Below are positions 51,140-61,140 of a stretch of DNA of 64,000 nt, in pieces. The notes below the pieces were generated by a model. The model was given only the letters and a program-made list of their open reading frames with translations, did not search any database and was not told where the DNA came from. Every line of letters starts with the position of its first letter. Position 1 is the first letter of the stretch. Origin of the DNA: Berghia stephanieae (taxonomy: Eukaryota; Mollusca; Gastropoda; Nudibranchia; Aeolidiidae); NCBI GenBank assembly GCA_034508935.3, contig CM067445.1:41080890-41144889 (forward strand). The letters are read 5' to 3'. A program made the position numbers and the translations under genes.

Positions 51140-51345
51140 TAGTCCGATTGAGAGATTCTGGCGATCTAAAAACAATTGATCCATTTCGTTTAGCCAAAAG
51201 TCTCACAATATCCGCCATCCGGATACAACGTACTGACACACAAAACTATGTGTAACTTGAATGTTTATTGAGAACAACTCACAAAAATTGGATGACTGAA
51301 AACAATAACGAAGAGCTGAGTGACGTCAATTTGTTCCTTCTATAT
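51140..51345 (-). mobile_element. MITE-1L copy
   Basis: CAATATCCGCCATCCGGATA, ACACACAAAACTATGTGTAA, GAACAACTCACAAAAATTGG, GAGCTGAGTGACGTCAATTT. Fourth MITE-1-group copy in 700 bp. Confidence 0.72.
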
Positions 51346-51716
51346 CAAAAAGCCAAGTGACGTGAAATCCATTCATTCTGTCAGGCTATTCAATCCCTCA
51401 ATACTGACACAGATTCTTTGTTTAAAAACGACTTTTTTAAAAATCGTAAAATAGCTACCTTTTTTTTATATTTTTGTTAATTATATCAAGCGTTTCGACT
51501 TGTTTATATTTTCAATGACGAAACAGTTTCCCTTCCTATTGATCGACCTGTCATTGTTGTGAGTGCTTCATCATTGCCATGAAATAACGACCTCGGGCAC
51601 GATTTGACCTCACTATTAACCCTGATACAAATTAGGTCTATTCTTTGGAATGAGAAGATGGGGGGGGGGGGGGGGTACTCGGTTGGGATAGGGGATAGGA
51701 ATGTCGGGTACCTTGT
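51346..51716. other. spacer
   Basis: No gene is visible. G run 51660-51676. Confidence 0.45.
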
Positions 51717-52003
51717 TTGTGGGCTATGTGTGACACGCGCTTTCTGATCGGATGGTCCTGGGTTTGAGCCTTCTCGGCACATAGTTGAGTCCGCGGAGAT
51801 GGCTTTTTGCTCACATTCTCTCACCCCACTCAGGTGTAAAATGAATACCTGACCGTTAACATCGTTGTCTCTGTACGAAAAATTGCAATGTTGCCTAACA
51901 ATCGTCATGTCACGTCCTACTGTTAAGTGTTGCTGTTTGTCAGGGACCCCTTGTACAGCGCGTTGAACACGTTAAGTGGATATTGCGCTATATAAAAGCT
52001 CAG
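51717..52003 (+). mobile_element. SINE-1 copy
   Basis: The A-box arm is shortened (TGTGGGCTATGTGTGACACG), B box GGGTTTGAGCC, tail TATTGCGCTATATAAAAGCT intact. Confidence 0.88.
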
Positions 52004-52050
52004 GGGTTTTTTTTTTTTGGGTTTTTTTTTCAAGTTAAAAAAAAATCAAC

Positions 52051-52176
52051 AGTAATGTTGAGAGTAACATTAAATCACGATCCCATGTTCGTTTTGGATG
52101 AAGTAACTTTGATTAGATTCATGAGGTTAATGTCAGTTATGATGTTGTAGGTATGATAAGAATATGACTTTGATAT
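52051..52176 (+). repeat. duplicated segment V, copy 1
   Basis: Matches 52660-52808: TTGAGAGTAACATTAAATC, TTCGTTTTGGATGAAGTAAC then TTTGATTAGATTCATGAGGT, and TAATGTCAGTTATGATG. Non-coding. Confidence 0.65.
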
Positions 52177-52177
52177 G

Positions 52178-52432
52178 GAGCTTTTATGTAGAGCAATATC
52201 CACTAAACGTGCTCAAAGCGCTTTACAAAGGGTCCCTGACCAATAGCTACACGTAACATAAAGAACGAAAACATGACGCCTGAGTTTTTTTTCCGACAGA
52301 TAACAACGCTGTTAACGACCAGGTACTCATTTTACACCCGAGTACGGTGAGAGAATGTGAGTAATTAGTTTTTTCCAAGGGCTCGAACCCAGGACTTTCC
52401 GATCCGAGTGTCATCCCACTGGACTACATAGA
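52178..52432 (-). mobile_element. SINE-1 copy, shortened beside the B box
   Basis: GAGCTTTTATGTAGAGCAAT to CACTGGACTACATAG. The CAACTATGCGCCGAGCGAGG block is deleted, as at 14070-14343. Confidence 0.87.
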
Positions 52433-52563
52433 TTTCTTCTCTATATTATTGTTAATTTTGATTATTTTTTTTCTAGTTTGTTTTGACATCTATCTTCCTC
52501 CTTTTTTTTTTTTTGGAAAAGGGGAGGGGGATCTGACGGGGAACAAAAATAGGTGCGCCCGCG

Positions 52564-52627
52564 CGTGTGTGTGTGTGTGTGTGTGTGTGTGATGTGTGTG
52601 TTGTGTGTGTGTGTGTGTGGTGTGTGG
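52564..52627. repeat. (GT)n microsatellite
   Basis: Imperfect GT repeat of about 60 bp after CGCCCGCGCG. Confidence 0.95.
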
Positions 52628-52659
52628 TAACGGAAAGGAGATAGTAATAAACATTGAGA

Positions 52660-52808
52660 TTGAGAGTAATATTTCATTAAATCTCGGTCACCGGTTCATT
52701 TTGGGATGAGGTCGCTTTGATTAGATTTGTGATTTTCTCACTGAGATTAATGTCAGTCAGAGCTGATGGTCTATCTAGGTAGGATCAGAATAATATTATG
52801 GCTTTATT
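52660..52808 (+). repeat. duplicated segment V, copy 2
   Basis: See 52051-52176: TTGAGAGTAATATTTCATTA, TTCATTTTGGGATGAGGTC, GCTTTGATTAGATTTGTGA, TAATGTCAGTCAGAGCTGAT. Confidence 0.65.
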
Positions 52809-53008
52809 TGATTTGTAAAATATACCATTTAAATTGATTTGTTTTGTTTTGTTCGTGTATTTTTGAGTTTGTTTTCTACTCTTCTCTCCATTACGTATTT
52901 AGTACATGTATTTAGTATCGTCGTTTTTTTCTTCTTTTTTTTTTACTTGGTTTTCCTTATCGTTTTTTTTTATTTTGGCATTTATATTTTCTATGTTTTG
53001 GACTGATA

Positions 53009-53290
53009 CAAGAAGTGATGCGTATGATGGCACAACGCCTCGCAATGGAAGCACGCGTCTTATCGCCACCGGATAGAACCACCAACATCCCCACCCCCGT
53101 ATCGGCCCTAATTGATAAATTTAGGTCATGTTTTGATTCCAAGATCGGATCGCTGCTACACGACAGCGACACTACAATCAAATTTCCGAACGTTTCGATC
53201 ACTCCGAGTCAATTCCACATAATGTACGAGGCACACGTAGGTTACATTGACATGAATTACATGATTCGCATTGAAATTAATTTTTTTTCT
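53009..53290 (+). CDS. coding-like segment of unknown origin
   Basis: An open plus-strand frame of balanced composition: EVMRMMAQRLAMEARVLSPP, DRTTNIPTPVSALIDKFRSC, FDSKIGSLLHDSDTTIKFPN, VSITPSQFHIMYEAHVGYID. Base composition (about half GC) stands out from AT-rich neighbours. A CAAG before 53009 and GTAGGT at 53236 are possible but weak splice sites. It may be a host exon or a piece of an unidentified mobile element. The minus strand is also open across part of it, which lowers confidence. Confidence 0.3.
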
Positions 53291-53299
53291 TCTATTGAA

Positions 53300-53665
53300 C
53301 GATGGATTTTGGTAGTAGCTTCTAATGATGTCAAATTACGTTATGATGATCTATCTATCCAGGCCGCATTCGTGTACGTGTACGGTCGCGAACCCCCCGG
53401 AAGCTTTGACATAACGCAATGCTGAACTAGATGCCCTGTGGTTTCGGGCTCTTGACCACAACGGGTACATGTTGGACAGGTGGAAAGTCCCCACTGATGA
53501 AGAAGCGACGCAGTCGTGAGGCACCAAAATGCCTCCTCTTGTGGTACAGAAGCCTGACAACTTCATCTTTCACTTTCGAGGAGTCTATGCTCCCGTCCCC
53601 CCGAGGTATTGAATTCGTCCAAACCGGCGCAATGATATTTGTGGAAACAAGAGCGCTGCCATTAA
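53300..53665 (-). mobile_element. LINE ORF2 C-terminal fragment, Cys-His motif
   Basis: The minus strand reads LHQWGLSTCPTCTRCGQEPE, TTGHLVQHCVMSKLPGGFAT and a stop after ECGLDR. It is the same family as 27901-28107 (CPTCTRCGQEPET...H...C). Farther upstream another frame (STNIIAPVWTNSIPRGDGSI, KVKDEVVRLLYHKRRHFGAS) suggests continuation after a frameshift. The 53-kb copy is longer. Confidence 0.62.
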
Positions 53666-53671
53666 CCATTT

Positions 53672-53831
53672 AACTGCCGTACTCTAGAAAAAACACGTAT
53701 TTGAAAATTTGGCCGGAAAGTCCCCAGGTTTGAGTTTTTACCGAGATGAGGGTCATTTAATCTATCGATATTTAAAGGACGATTGTCCTGGCCAATTTTT
53801 TAGATAGATGTTGTTCCAGTGTACGGCAGTT
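53672..53831. mobile_element. MITE-3 copy, complete (TA-flanked)
   Basis: Ends TA-ACTGCCGTACTCTAGAA and TTCCAGTGTACGGCAGT-TA. The 160-bp body has TTTGGCCGGAAAGTCC mirrored by GGACGATTGTCCTGGCCAA, so it is nearly palindromic throughout. TA flanks suggest Tc1/mariner-type mobilisation. Confidence 0.75.
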
Positions 53832-54249
53832 ATTTGGTTAAATGAGAGGAAAGAAGCAATTTCTTGCTTCACACAACCTTAGCTCAATCAACCCTAACAC
53901 CAACTATATCCGTAGTTTACTCGGGTTACTTTTAAGCAATGTGCTTATTTATTTCATTTTTCTGAGACAAAGTATAGGCTTAGTATCAAAGGTAATGTTT
54001 TTAGTTTTTAAATGTTACTGGTAGTTGAATAAAACTATCTATGTACATGTTCATTTTCAATAGATTTTTTTTTCTAATTTTTAAAAGTAGGAAAAATCTC
54101 TAGGATTGAGTGAGTTAGAACCACAACTATCCTAACTCAAAGAGGAATTCATAATCTTCAGTTTGCACGCCAAAAGATCCTCGTTGAACATCTCTTTGTT
54201 ATAACTATAATATTGTAACATTTAATGTCCCCATCATTTCGATACATTC
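53832..54249. other. spacer
   Basis: No gene or repeat is recognised. Confidence 0.45.
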
Positions 54250-54412
54250 ATCCTGACCGATGTGTACTTGTTTGCAGTCTGATAACTGAAAGTGTTATGG
54301 TCTATTGTTGTTATGGAAATACTCTCAAACTGACATTAATTACAACAATGTTATATCAGTCCCATAACAGTGATCGTTACCAGACCTGCAAATATATGCA
54401 CGTCGATCATAT
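54250..54412 (+). mobile_element. MITE-2 copy 3
   Basis: TTTGCAGTCTGATAACTGAA at 54271 and complement CGTTACCAGACCTGCAAA to 54392; inner arms AGTGTTATGG and CCATAACAGT. The outer CACGTCG motif is present on the right. Confidence 0.75.
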
Positions 54413-54543
54413 TGAAAGAATCTGACCGATCAATATTTTGTTGACCATAAAAAAATATAAAGAAAACACGTTTTTAGATTCTACCGAATCTTAAGGAATA
54501 ATTATTGTGTTCTTGTCAGATTTAAGGCCCTGATAATATAAAT

Positions 54544-54732
54544 GGAACGAAATTGACTTCACATAAGTCTGTTATTGTTTTTTGCCACCATGTTTATGAG
54601 TAATTCTCACATAAGTGTATTAACCAGACTATCAACGTTCAAGATTACACATTGATAGTTTTGTGTGTTGGTTCGTTATATTTCCGGATGGCAATGTTGT
54701 TAGTTTCTTAGCCAAGCGCACAGCATCTGTAG
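54544..54732 (+). mobile_element. MITE-1 copy, nearly full length
   Basis: GGAACGAAATTGACTTCACA to TTTCCGGATGGCAATGTTGT, CTTAGCCAAGCGCACAGCAT, CTGTAG. Confidence 0.85.
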
Positions 54733-55000
54733 ACTGAATCAAGATAATGTTACTTAACTCTTTGTTATTGTTTTTAGAACGCCATTTGAGTTGTACGCTC
54801 TCATAAAATTCTCCTAATCATACTATAGATCAAGATTGAAATACAGAGACGAGGAACTTCGAGAGTGGCAAAAGGATTTTGAAAGCAGAAGATGCATATC
54901 ACGGTCAAGTCGGTAAACATCACAGATAAATTTGTGTGTTGATACAATTTATCTGGTGGGAGAACTGTTGGGTCTTTTACCTAAACGCATATCAATGTCT
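54733..55000 (+). mobile_element. MITE-1L copy with an insertion
   Basis: CTTTGTTATTGTTTTTAGAA, then after CATACTATAGATCAAG an extra segment of about 85 bp, then TGTGTTGATACAATTTATCT, GGGTCTTTTACCTAAACGCA. Directly abuts the MITE-1 at 54544-54732. Confidence 0.6.
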
Positions 55001-55235
55001 TGTCACTTGCTAAGTTCGGACAAGTGTACTATGTCAAGAAGATAAAGAACTCACTAAATAACTAACACCAAGAAGAAGATTTTAGTTTTGAATTTTATGT
55101 TACCTATAGAAAAACAAAACGATCAAATGGGAAATTACATATTAGATTGACAAGGTTTTGTCACCATTGTCCCCCTGTTTATATTAGTCTTGATGTCGTA
55201 GAATTTTCTTATCTTCTTCTTCGCTTGGCACGTTC
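55001..55235. other. spacer
   Basis: No gene is recognised. Confidence 0.4.
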
Positions 55236-55445
55236 CTACGTATTGAATCCACGGGCCGGCTCTCTCAAACCAGTTGACGGAACCGCTCCGTAATCACGGC
55301 AAACATAATTAATATGGACATAGCGATTGTCTAAGAGTGGTTCAAGTGCCGAGAGGTCACGGCTTCCACAGGGACACATGTTAATTCTAGCCCGTTCCAA
55401 GTTATCGATGTGATTGTGGTCAGTTAAGGGACTCAGCCTATAGAG
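55236..55445 (-). other. coding-like minus-strand segment, unassigned
   Basis: About 68 codons read RLSPLTDHNHIDNLERARIN, MCPCGSRDLSALEPLLDNRY, VHINYVCRDYGAVPSTGLRE, PARGFNT-stop. GC content is raised and the composition is protein-like. CPCG might be part of a Cys motif of a mobile element. MITE-4 at 55454 cuts its upstream side. Confidence 0.3.
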
Positions 55446-55453
55446 GATAAACC

Positions 55454-55690
55454 TTAACCTCTCCTTACCAACTATTGGAAAATCGTCACATTCGTTACGA
55501 TACAACCAACATTTTTCTTTTTCAAAGTTCTCTTGTACATCATAACATTTAAAGAAAATGAACAGTGTGTTGTAGAGCATGTTTTACTAAAAAAATTATT
55601 GTGTTTGAGTGATGAAATATATATTTTTGTGTTACTAGGGTGTGAAGTTTTGGGGAAAATCCTGAAAATGGCTGGTAAGGAGAGAGTTAA
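55454..55690. mobile_element. MITE-4 copy, complete
   Basis: TTAA-CCTCTCCTTACCAACTA to ATGGCTGGTAAGGAGAGAG-TTAA; both TTAA intact. Inner AAAATCGTCACATTCGTTAC. Confidence 0.88.
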
Positions 55691-55727
55691 AGAAAATCAT
55701 GAATAAATACTAGAATATAATAGGGGC

Positions 55728-56070
55728 AGTGTGGCACAGAGGTTCGTGTGGTCTTGTTCGTACTCAAAAGGTACCAAGTTCGACCCACCGCCACGCTTTA
55801 TGGTCATTTTGTCCTAGTTCACTTCGCGGCATTGTACAGTGGCTGGTGTGTGTGTGGGTTATTCAAGTATGGGATCCTTTAGGATATACTCTAAAAGACA
55901 AATTTCCACTTGGGGATAAAAGGGAATCTTTTTTAAAAAGGTCATTACGTATTTATGGATTGTTGCTCCATTGTATTTGAATTCCATTTTTTTTGTGTGC
56001 AATGCGCCCAGAAGCCCCCACCCAATGAGAATAAAGTTGTGCGATATAGGTCTTTATCATTATCATAATA
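55728..56070 (+). mobile_element. SINE-4 copy 2
   Basis: tRNA-like head GGCAGTGTGGCACAGAGGTT then GTGTGGTCTTGTTCGTACTC, AAAGGTACCAAGTTCGACCC. A possible 3' part has AATGCGCCCAGAAGC and AATGAGAATAAAGTTGTGCG, ending in an ATTATCATAAT tail. The joint between head and tail is inferred. Confidence 0.5.
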
Positions 56071-56167
56071 ATCAGCAGCATTACTATTATTATATCATCA
56101 TCATGACCATTATAACACCATCATTACAATAGCCGAGGCCACATGTCTTCTGACTACTAAAGCGAGA

Positions 56168-56385
56168 AATATTGTGATAACTAGTCACCCATTGGGCGGT
56201 ATATAAAATAATAACAATGATCAAAGAGATGTCGATTTCATTCACGTTATTTTTTTATTTTCCAATCACATGTGAAGAAATGTTGTTTTCTCGAGAGGTA
56301 AACCGTATTCTTATTTTTTTTATTTTAAGACATTGTGTGTCACAAATTCCATGTTTTGATTGGTCAAAATCAACTGGTTTATCGT
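56168..56385 (+). repeat. dispersed repeat T, copy 2
   Basis: See 31812-31990: GATAACTAGTCACCCATTGG, GTCGATTTCATTCACG, CACAAATTCCATGTTTTGAT then TGGTCAAAATC. Confidence 0.6.
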
Positions 56386-56475
56386 TGAAAGAATACGCTG
56401 CTTCGGCAAGGAGATATAATTTTCTCATTCAAAATATTTACAGTAGACGGACCCAAATATTTGTAGCGTTAAACG

Positions 56476-56680
56476 GTCAATAGCTATTGCTTATTACCCT
56501 TTAAATAGGACCATGATCTATCCCAAAGTTCTTTTCATGAGATCTAACAGACTTAGCTACCCAATAATGTTGGACGGAAAAAGGGAGGGTGAGGGTGTCA
56601 GAGAAAAAATTCGATTTTACCCGTAATCGATCTCGGTACCTTTGTGTATGAAGCGAGTGTTCTACCAACTATCGGGACCT
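56476..56680 (-). mobile_element. SINE-2 copy, 3' end missing
   Basis: Starts in the body (GGTCAATAGCTATTGCTTAT) and runs through GGGTGAGGGTGTCAGAG to the head complement (GAAGCGAGTGTTCTACCAAC then TATCGGGACC). The D-arm is shortened. Confidence 0.78.
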
Positions 56681-56867
56681 CCAAAAGATAATAATGTGTT
56701 CATTTAATCTTCGGAGGCTAAGGAAGTATCAGTTGCTATACTTTGACCGCCATGTCCTCATTTAATTGAGTATTGCCTATCGTATCGTGTGGAAAAGTGA
56801 TTACCCAAGGGAGTGGAGATGGGGAATGGTTTGCTTGCTTTTGGTTATATATACGTTCATCTGGCCA

Positions 56868-57166
56868 GTGCCGATATTGGTCTAGTGGTGTTACACTCGC
56901 CTTCGGATCGGAAGGTCCTGGGTTTGAGTCTCGATCGGCGCACAGTTGAGTCCTTGGAAAAGGCTCTTTATTCACATTTTCTTACCGCACATAGATATAG
57001 AATGAGTACCTAGTTGTAAACAAGTTATCTCGGTCTGGAAAATGTTGTAATATCGCCTAACAGGCGTCATGTCTCGTACTACATATTATGTGTTGTTGTT
57101 GACTAGGGACCTCTTGTAAAGCGCTTTGAGCACGTTTAGAGGAAATTGCGTCTTATAAAAGCTGAA
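56868..57166 (+). mobile_element. SINE-1 copy
   Basis: CGATATTGGTCTAGTGGTGT, GGGTTTGAGTCTCGATCGGC, CGCCTAACAGGCGTCATGTC, GCGCTTTGAGCACGTTTAGA. A 5' base or two is lost. Confidence 0.9.
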
Positions 57167-57273
57167 GCTTTAAGTTTGAAGTTTGAAATTTGGCCTTATC
57201 TTCTCTCTCCATATGATGTGACTCATCGCCTCAACTCTCTGGTATATCGGTGCGATTTCTTCTCTTCTTTTCT

Positions 57274-57513
57274 TTAATCCTCTCCTTACCACCCAGAGCA
57301 AAATCGTCACATTTGTTACGATACAATATACATTTTTCTTATTTTCAGATTTATTTTGCACATCACAAACTTTGAAGAATGATCTTTGTTTGATTAATAA
57401 GAACACAAAGTTGTTTTGTAGAGAGCTTGTTTGAGTTTTAAAAAAATATTTTTCTGCTGGTTAAACTTGCCATTTTGGAAAAATGCTGAAAAGATCGGTA
57501 AGGAAAAAGTTAA
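57274..57513. mobile_element. MITE-4 copy, complete
   Basis: TTAA-TCCTCTCCTTACCACCC to GATCGGTAAGGAAAAAG-TTAA. Closest to the 48063-48296 copy (shared CAGATTTATTTTG, ACATCACAAACTTTGAAG). Confidence 0.85.
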
Positions 57514-57519
57514 GGCGTA

Positions 57520-57775
57520 TCATTGTTCATGTTGGATAGCCTCCCAATCACGTCTGGCGGAACTTCATTCTGGATTTGATCTATGACATGCGTGTCCTGC
57601 CTCTGTGGTTTTTCTCCCCATCAAGCCCGAGATCACCTCCTCTTTGCTTGGCCTCATTCTGCTCCGCTTGCCCTCCCATGCAACCATCCAAACAAAATAT
57701 TTTTCTATTGTATCCTGTTTTTTTATGTGATCAAAGTATGGTAGCTTCAATTTCTTAATGGTTGACATTTCGTGG
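57520..57775 (-). mobile_element. LINE 3' end
   Basis: The minus strand reads TIKKLKLPYFDHIKKQDTIE, AWEGKRSRMRPSKEEVISGL, then after a frame change NEVPPDVIGRLSNM. This fits the LINE C-terminal block K.RYFGHxxRxDxLEK...GKRxRGRPxxxW.D. Decayed. Confidence 0.6.
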
Positions 57776-57788
57776 CAATCTTTGAGGC

Positions 57789-57902
<114 letters not shown>

Positions 57903-58870
57903 ATAATAATGTAAGCGTATTTCTCTAGCTCCTTTCGTCGAAACCTCAAAGAACTTTTAAAAAAAAAAAACCAAAAAAAAAAAAAACAACAACAAACAAA
58001 CAAGAAAAAAACCATTTAGAGCTTAAAACGAGCGTATAAAACATCATCAATACAAGTCACATACAATACATTTAAACTTCAATTAAGTAAATATTTTCTG
58101 AAAAGATATTTTTCAGGTATAATATTTTAGAAAATATATATAGAGCTCGAAAATCTCACAAATTGAGGGAGATCATTCCAAATCGTGGGCCCGGGTTTCA
58201 TAAGAGACCTATCGCCACAGTATTTAAGCTTAGTTTTAGGAGATGCTAACAATCGTGGGATCTAAGATCTCTGTCCAAGACGCAAACGTAGGATGTCTTG
58301 GTTATCCATCGGATTCTTAGGGGGTTTAGATGTTCAATCGTCAATGGATTGTATTTGCAAAAGGCCCCACGCCTATTACTACAAATCTTCAGTTACCGTC
58401 CAGTCAAAACAGGGAATAGCAGTCACAGATTACTTTGACGAGCTAGTGCAATCAACACTGTTTTGAGAGTTTCCAAGCATTAAATATTCGTTATGTCCGG
58501 TGGCAGGACATTCCAGTCATTTATTGTTCTGTGTTTGTATGTGTCTGTTCTTGTAAATGGTTGTTTGTATTGTGATGCATTGCATCTCCGTGTAACGTAC
58601 CTATCTGGTTCGATTTTTATGTAGTTTGGGATGATGATCTGTGAGTTTTGGTCCTTGATGGTTTTGTGTCATGTCAATATTATTATATTATTTGTTATAC
58701 ACTGCCTTTGTAGTAAAAATAAGACTTAGGTACAGTTGTCATGCTTTATTGATGAGAATGAATGAGATTTCATAAAGCGACCTTGAACTCCGTAAAGTGG
58801 TAGTTGACTTCCATGAAATCCTAGGTTTATTTTTTTTTAATTGTTTTTTTTTTTTTTGGGGGGGGGGTTG
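57903..58870. other. unassigned, about 970 bp
   Basis: No gene is visible. The stretch 58130-58400 (GAGATCATTCCAAATCGTGG, CCCGGGTTTCATAAGAGACC) and 58490-58600 (TTCCAGTCATTTATTGTTCT) has the look of the 3' part of an old RT-derived repeat on the minus strand. No motif is firm enough to call. Confidence 0.4.
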
Positions 58871-58874
58871 TTGT

Positions 58875-58950
58875 TGACAAAATGAATATCAATTTAATTG
58901 ATCGATATTTGAAGGACGAGTTTTCTGGCCAAAATTTTAAATTCGTGATT
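58875..58950 (+). mobile_element. MITE-3 fragment
   Basis: TTTAATTGATCGATATTTGA, GGACGAGTTTTCTGGCCAAA. Confidence 0.55.
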
Positions 58951-58984
58951 AGAGTCCGCAGTAGTGATGTGTGCGTGTAGTTAA

Positions 58985-59150
58985 AATACTCATAACATCA
59001 GCGAGCCGGATATGACGTATCAACACACAGACATATGTGTAACTTTAAACATTTATAGTCTAATCAATACAACAATTTAGTGAGAACAACTCATAAAAAT
59101 GGCAGACTAAAAACAAAAACAATGAGTCGAGTGACGTCAAATTCTATAGA
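58985..59150 (-). mobile_element. MITE-1L copy, worn
   Basis: GAGCCGGATATGACGTATCA, ACACACAGACATATGTGTAA, GAACAACTCATAAAAATGGC, GAGTGACGTCAAATTCTATA. Confidence 0.65.
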
Positions 59151-59157
59151 TAATTCA

Positions 59158-59262
59158 TCGAACAAACGTCTGATGTTAACAGGAATCATCCTTGTCGTCC
59201 AAAGTGATTTAATTGGGGGTTAATAATCCTGATGTCCAAGTGACTTTGTCAAAATTGTTTTA
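59158..59262 (-). mobile_element. SINE-3 body fragment
   Basis: GTCTGATGTTAACAGGAATC, TTGTCGTCCAAAGTGA, ATTGGGGGTTAATAATCC match the SINE-3 body at 60890-60945. The head is absent. Confidence 0.55.
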
Positions 59263-60130
59263 TGTTGCACGGTAGCTCACTTGAACTTATTAACTAGGAT
59301 TATAATTTGTACCAGTTTCTTCTCGTACCATGGGATTAGTGTCTCTGCTCTGGGAGAATCATTTACTTTTACCTGGGCCCTGCTTGAGATCCTTTGTTAC
59401 AAGGGAGGCCTTCAGATTGGTGATGAGGACGAATAGATATATAGTATATTTACAATAATATCCGGGGAAAAAAACATGTGCTTTATAAAACAAAAAACTT
59501 TTAATAACGGAATTTGTAATATCGGCTTATATGGGTTTCGTTTTTTAAATATTATTTTTTTAATGTTGTCCATTACATCATAATTTTTTTTAAAAAGAGA
59601 AGTCTGTAATAAGGTTGTTGTGTATTTTTCCCATATATTTTTAATTTGCATCGTGGCTCCTCTCAAATTTTTCACTTCCATGTCTTCACGAGAAGCGGAA
59701 ATGGACTTTTTGATATCCTGAAAAAATCTGTACGTTCCATCAAAAGGTTAATCACCAGTGGTCCTATAATCAATCTTTATTTTACTACAATTTTTTGTGT
59801 CTCCTCGTGCTTGGGATTGTGTTGTCCCCGCTTCCTCCCTCTCCACCCCCCCCCCCCCCCCCCCCCCCCTTTTCACGTCGGTTCATATCTAGTCTAGATT
59901 TCGTGCAGAGTGCACGCAAACTTTTGTATTGCAACACGGAATAATATTAAAAGGGGGGGGGGGGGGGTTATTCAAAACAATAAATAAATTAAATTGTTAG
60001 AATTATATTAAACCTTACTTAGGGTATCGTATATCTATTTATTGCCCCTCCATGTGTAATCGTGTCCAATGCCCTTCCTTGTGCAAACTTTTGAATTGCA
60101 ACGCGGAACGATATAGATGGGGGTTAATTT
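59263..60130. other. spacer with C and G homopolymers
   Basis: No gene is visible. C run about 59846-59869 and G run about 59955-59968. AAACTTTTGTATTGCAACACGGAATAATAT-type words recur at 59919-59948 and 60087-60113, and TGCCCCTCCATGTGTAATCG near 60041 recurs near 60507, marking a loose ~470-bp duplication. Confidence 0.5.
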
Positions 60131-60136
60131 CAAAAT

Positions 60137-60170
60137 AACAACAACAACAACAACAACAATAATAATAATA

Positions 60171-60233
<63 letters not shown>

Positions 60234-60237
60234 TTAA

Positions 60238-60277
<40 letters not shown>

Positions 60278-60320
60278 TAATAATAATAATAATAATAATA
60301 ATGATAATAATAATAGTAAT
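60137..60320. repeat. (CAA)n-(ATA)n microsatellite
   Basis: CAA units 60137-60158, then ATA units with slips to 60320. Confidence 0.95.
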
Positions 60321-60839
60321 ACATCTTTATTGTCCTCAAAAAAGTGGTAATTTGTCATTTGGTTACACATTTATAACAATACAATATTGACACAGACACA
60401 CTCACACAGATGCACACTAGTAACATCGTAGTCATCGAAAAAATAAAATGTTAGAAATTTATTAAACCTTACCTACGTACTTAGGGTATCATATATTATC
60501 TATTGATTGCCCCTCCATGTATAATCATAATCGTGTCTAATGCCTCCCCTGTGTATACATGTACTCGACACCGACCAGATGGCCCAGCCATTCGTCTCAT
60601 GGGCTTTAACATCATGACCAGAGCCTTACAAGATGAGGAGGTCAATGCCTGCAAATCGTATAGTTCCCAATGATAAATCCATGTTAAGCGCGATAAATGG
60701 CGACAGAGATACATGACCAAGCAGAGCAAGAGCACGAAAGTCATAAAGACTCAACGAATGGGAGCACGATTGTATGCTCTTCGTTAACTTACATTTTTGT
60801 TCTTTTTCTATGCCTTTTGCGCCACGATATCATAAGATA
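60321..60839. other. spacer with a short coding-like patch
   Basis: At 60568-60676 (plus) a frame reads RHRPDGPAIRLMGFNIMTRA, LQDEEVNACKSYSSQ-stop. No family recognised. It may be an old element or exon remnant. Confidence 0.3.
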
Positions 60840-61042
60840 TCGTCGCCTAGGCATTCCACGAAGGAATATAGATAACTCATCAAACAAGATGTCTGATGTC
60901 AATAGGAATCACCCATGTTGTCCAAGTGAGCAAATTGGGGGTTAATAAACTTGCTCAAGGAAAAATACGAAAGTTCCTGAAGCGGGGCTCGAACCCGGAT
61001 CATCCGGGTCACAGTGCAATGCCTTAACCACTCGGCCACAAA
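60840..61042 (-). mobile_element. SINE-3 copy 2, best head
   Basis: On the minus strand the head reads GTGGCCGAGTGGTTAAGGCA, then TTGCACTGTGACCCGGATGA, and B box GGGTTCGAGCCCCGC, a class II (Ser/Leu-like) tRNA head. Body as in 1445-1626. A (TTA)n tract follows immediately on its 5' side. Confidence 0.82.
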
Positions 61043-61063
61043 TTATTATTATTATTATTATTA

Positions 61064-61139
<76 letters not shown>

Positions 61140-61140
61140 T
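61043..61140. repeat. (TTA)n microsatellite
   Basis: About 32 TTA units between SINE-3 and SINE-1. Confidence 0.95.
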
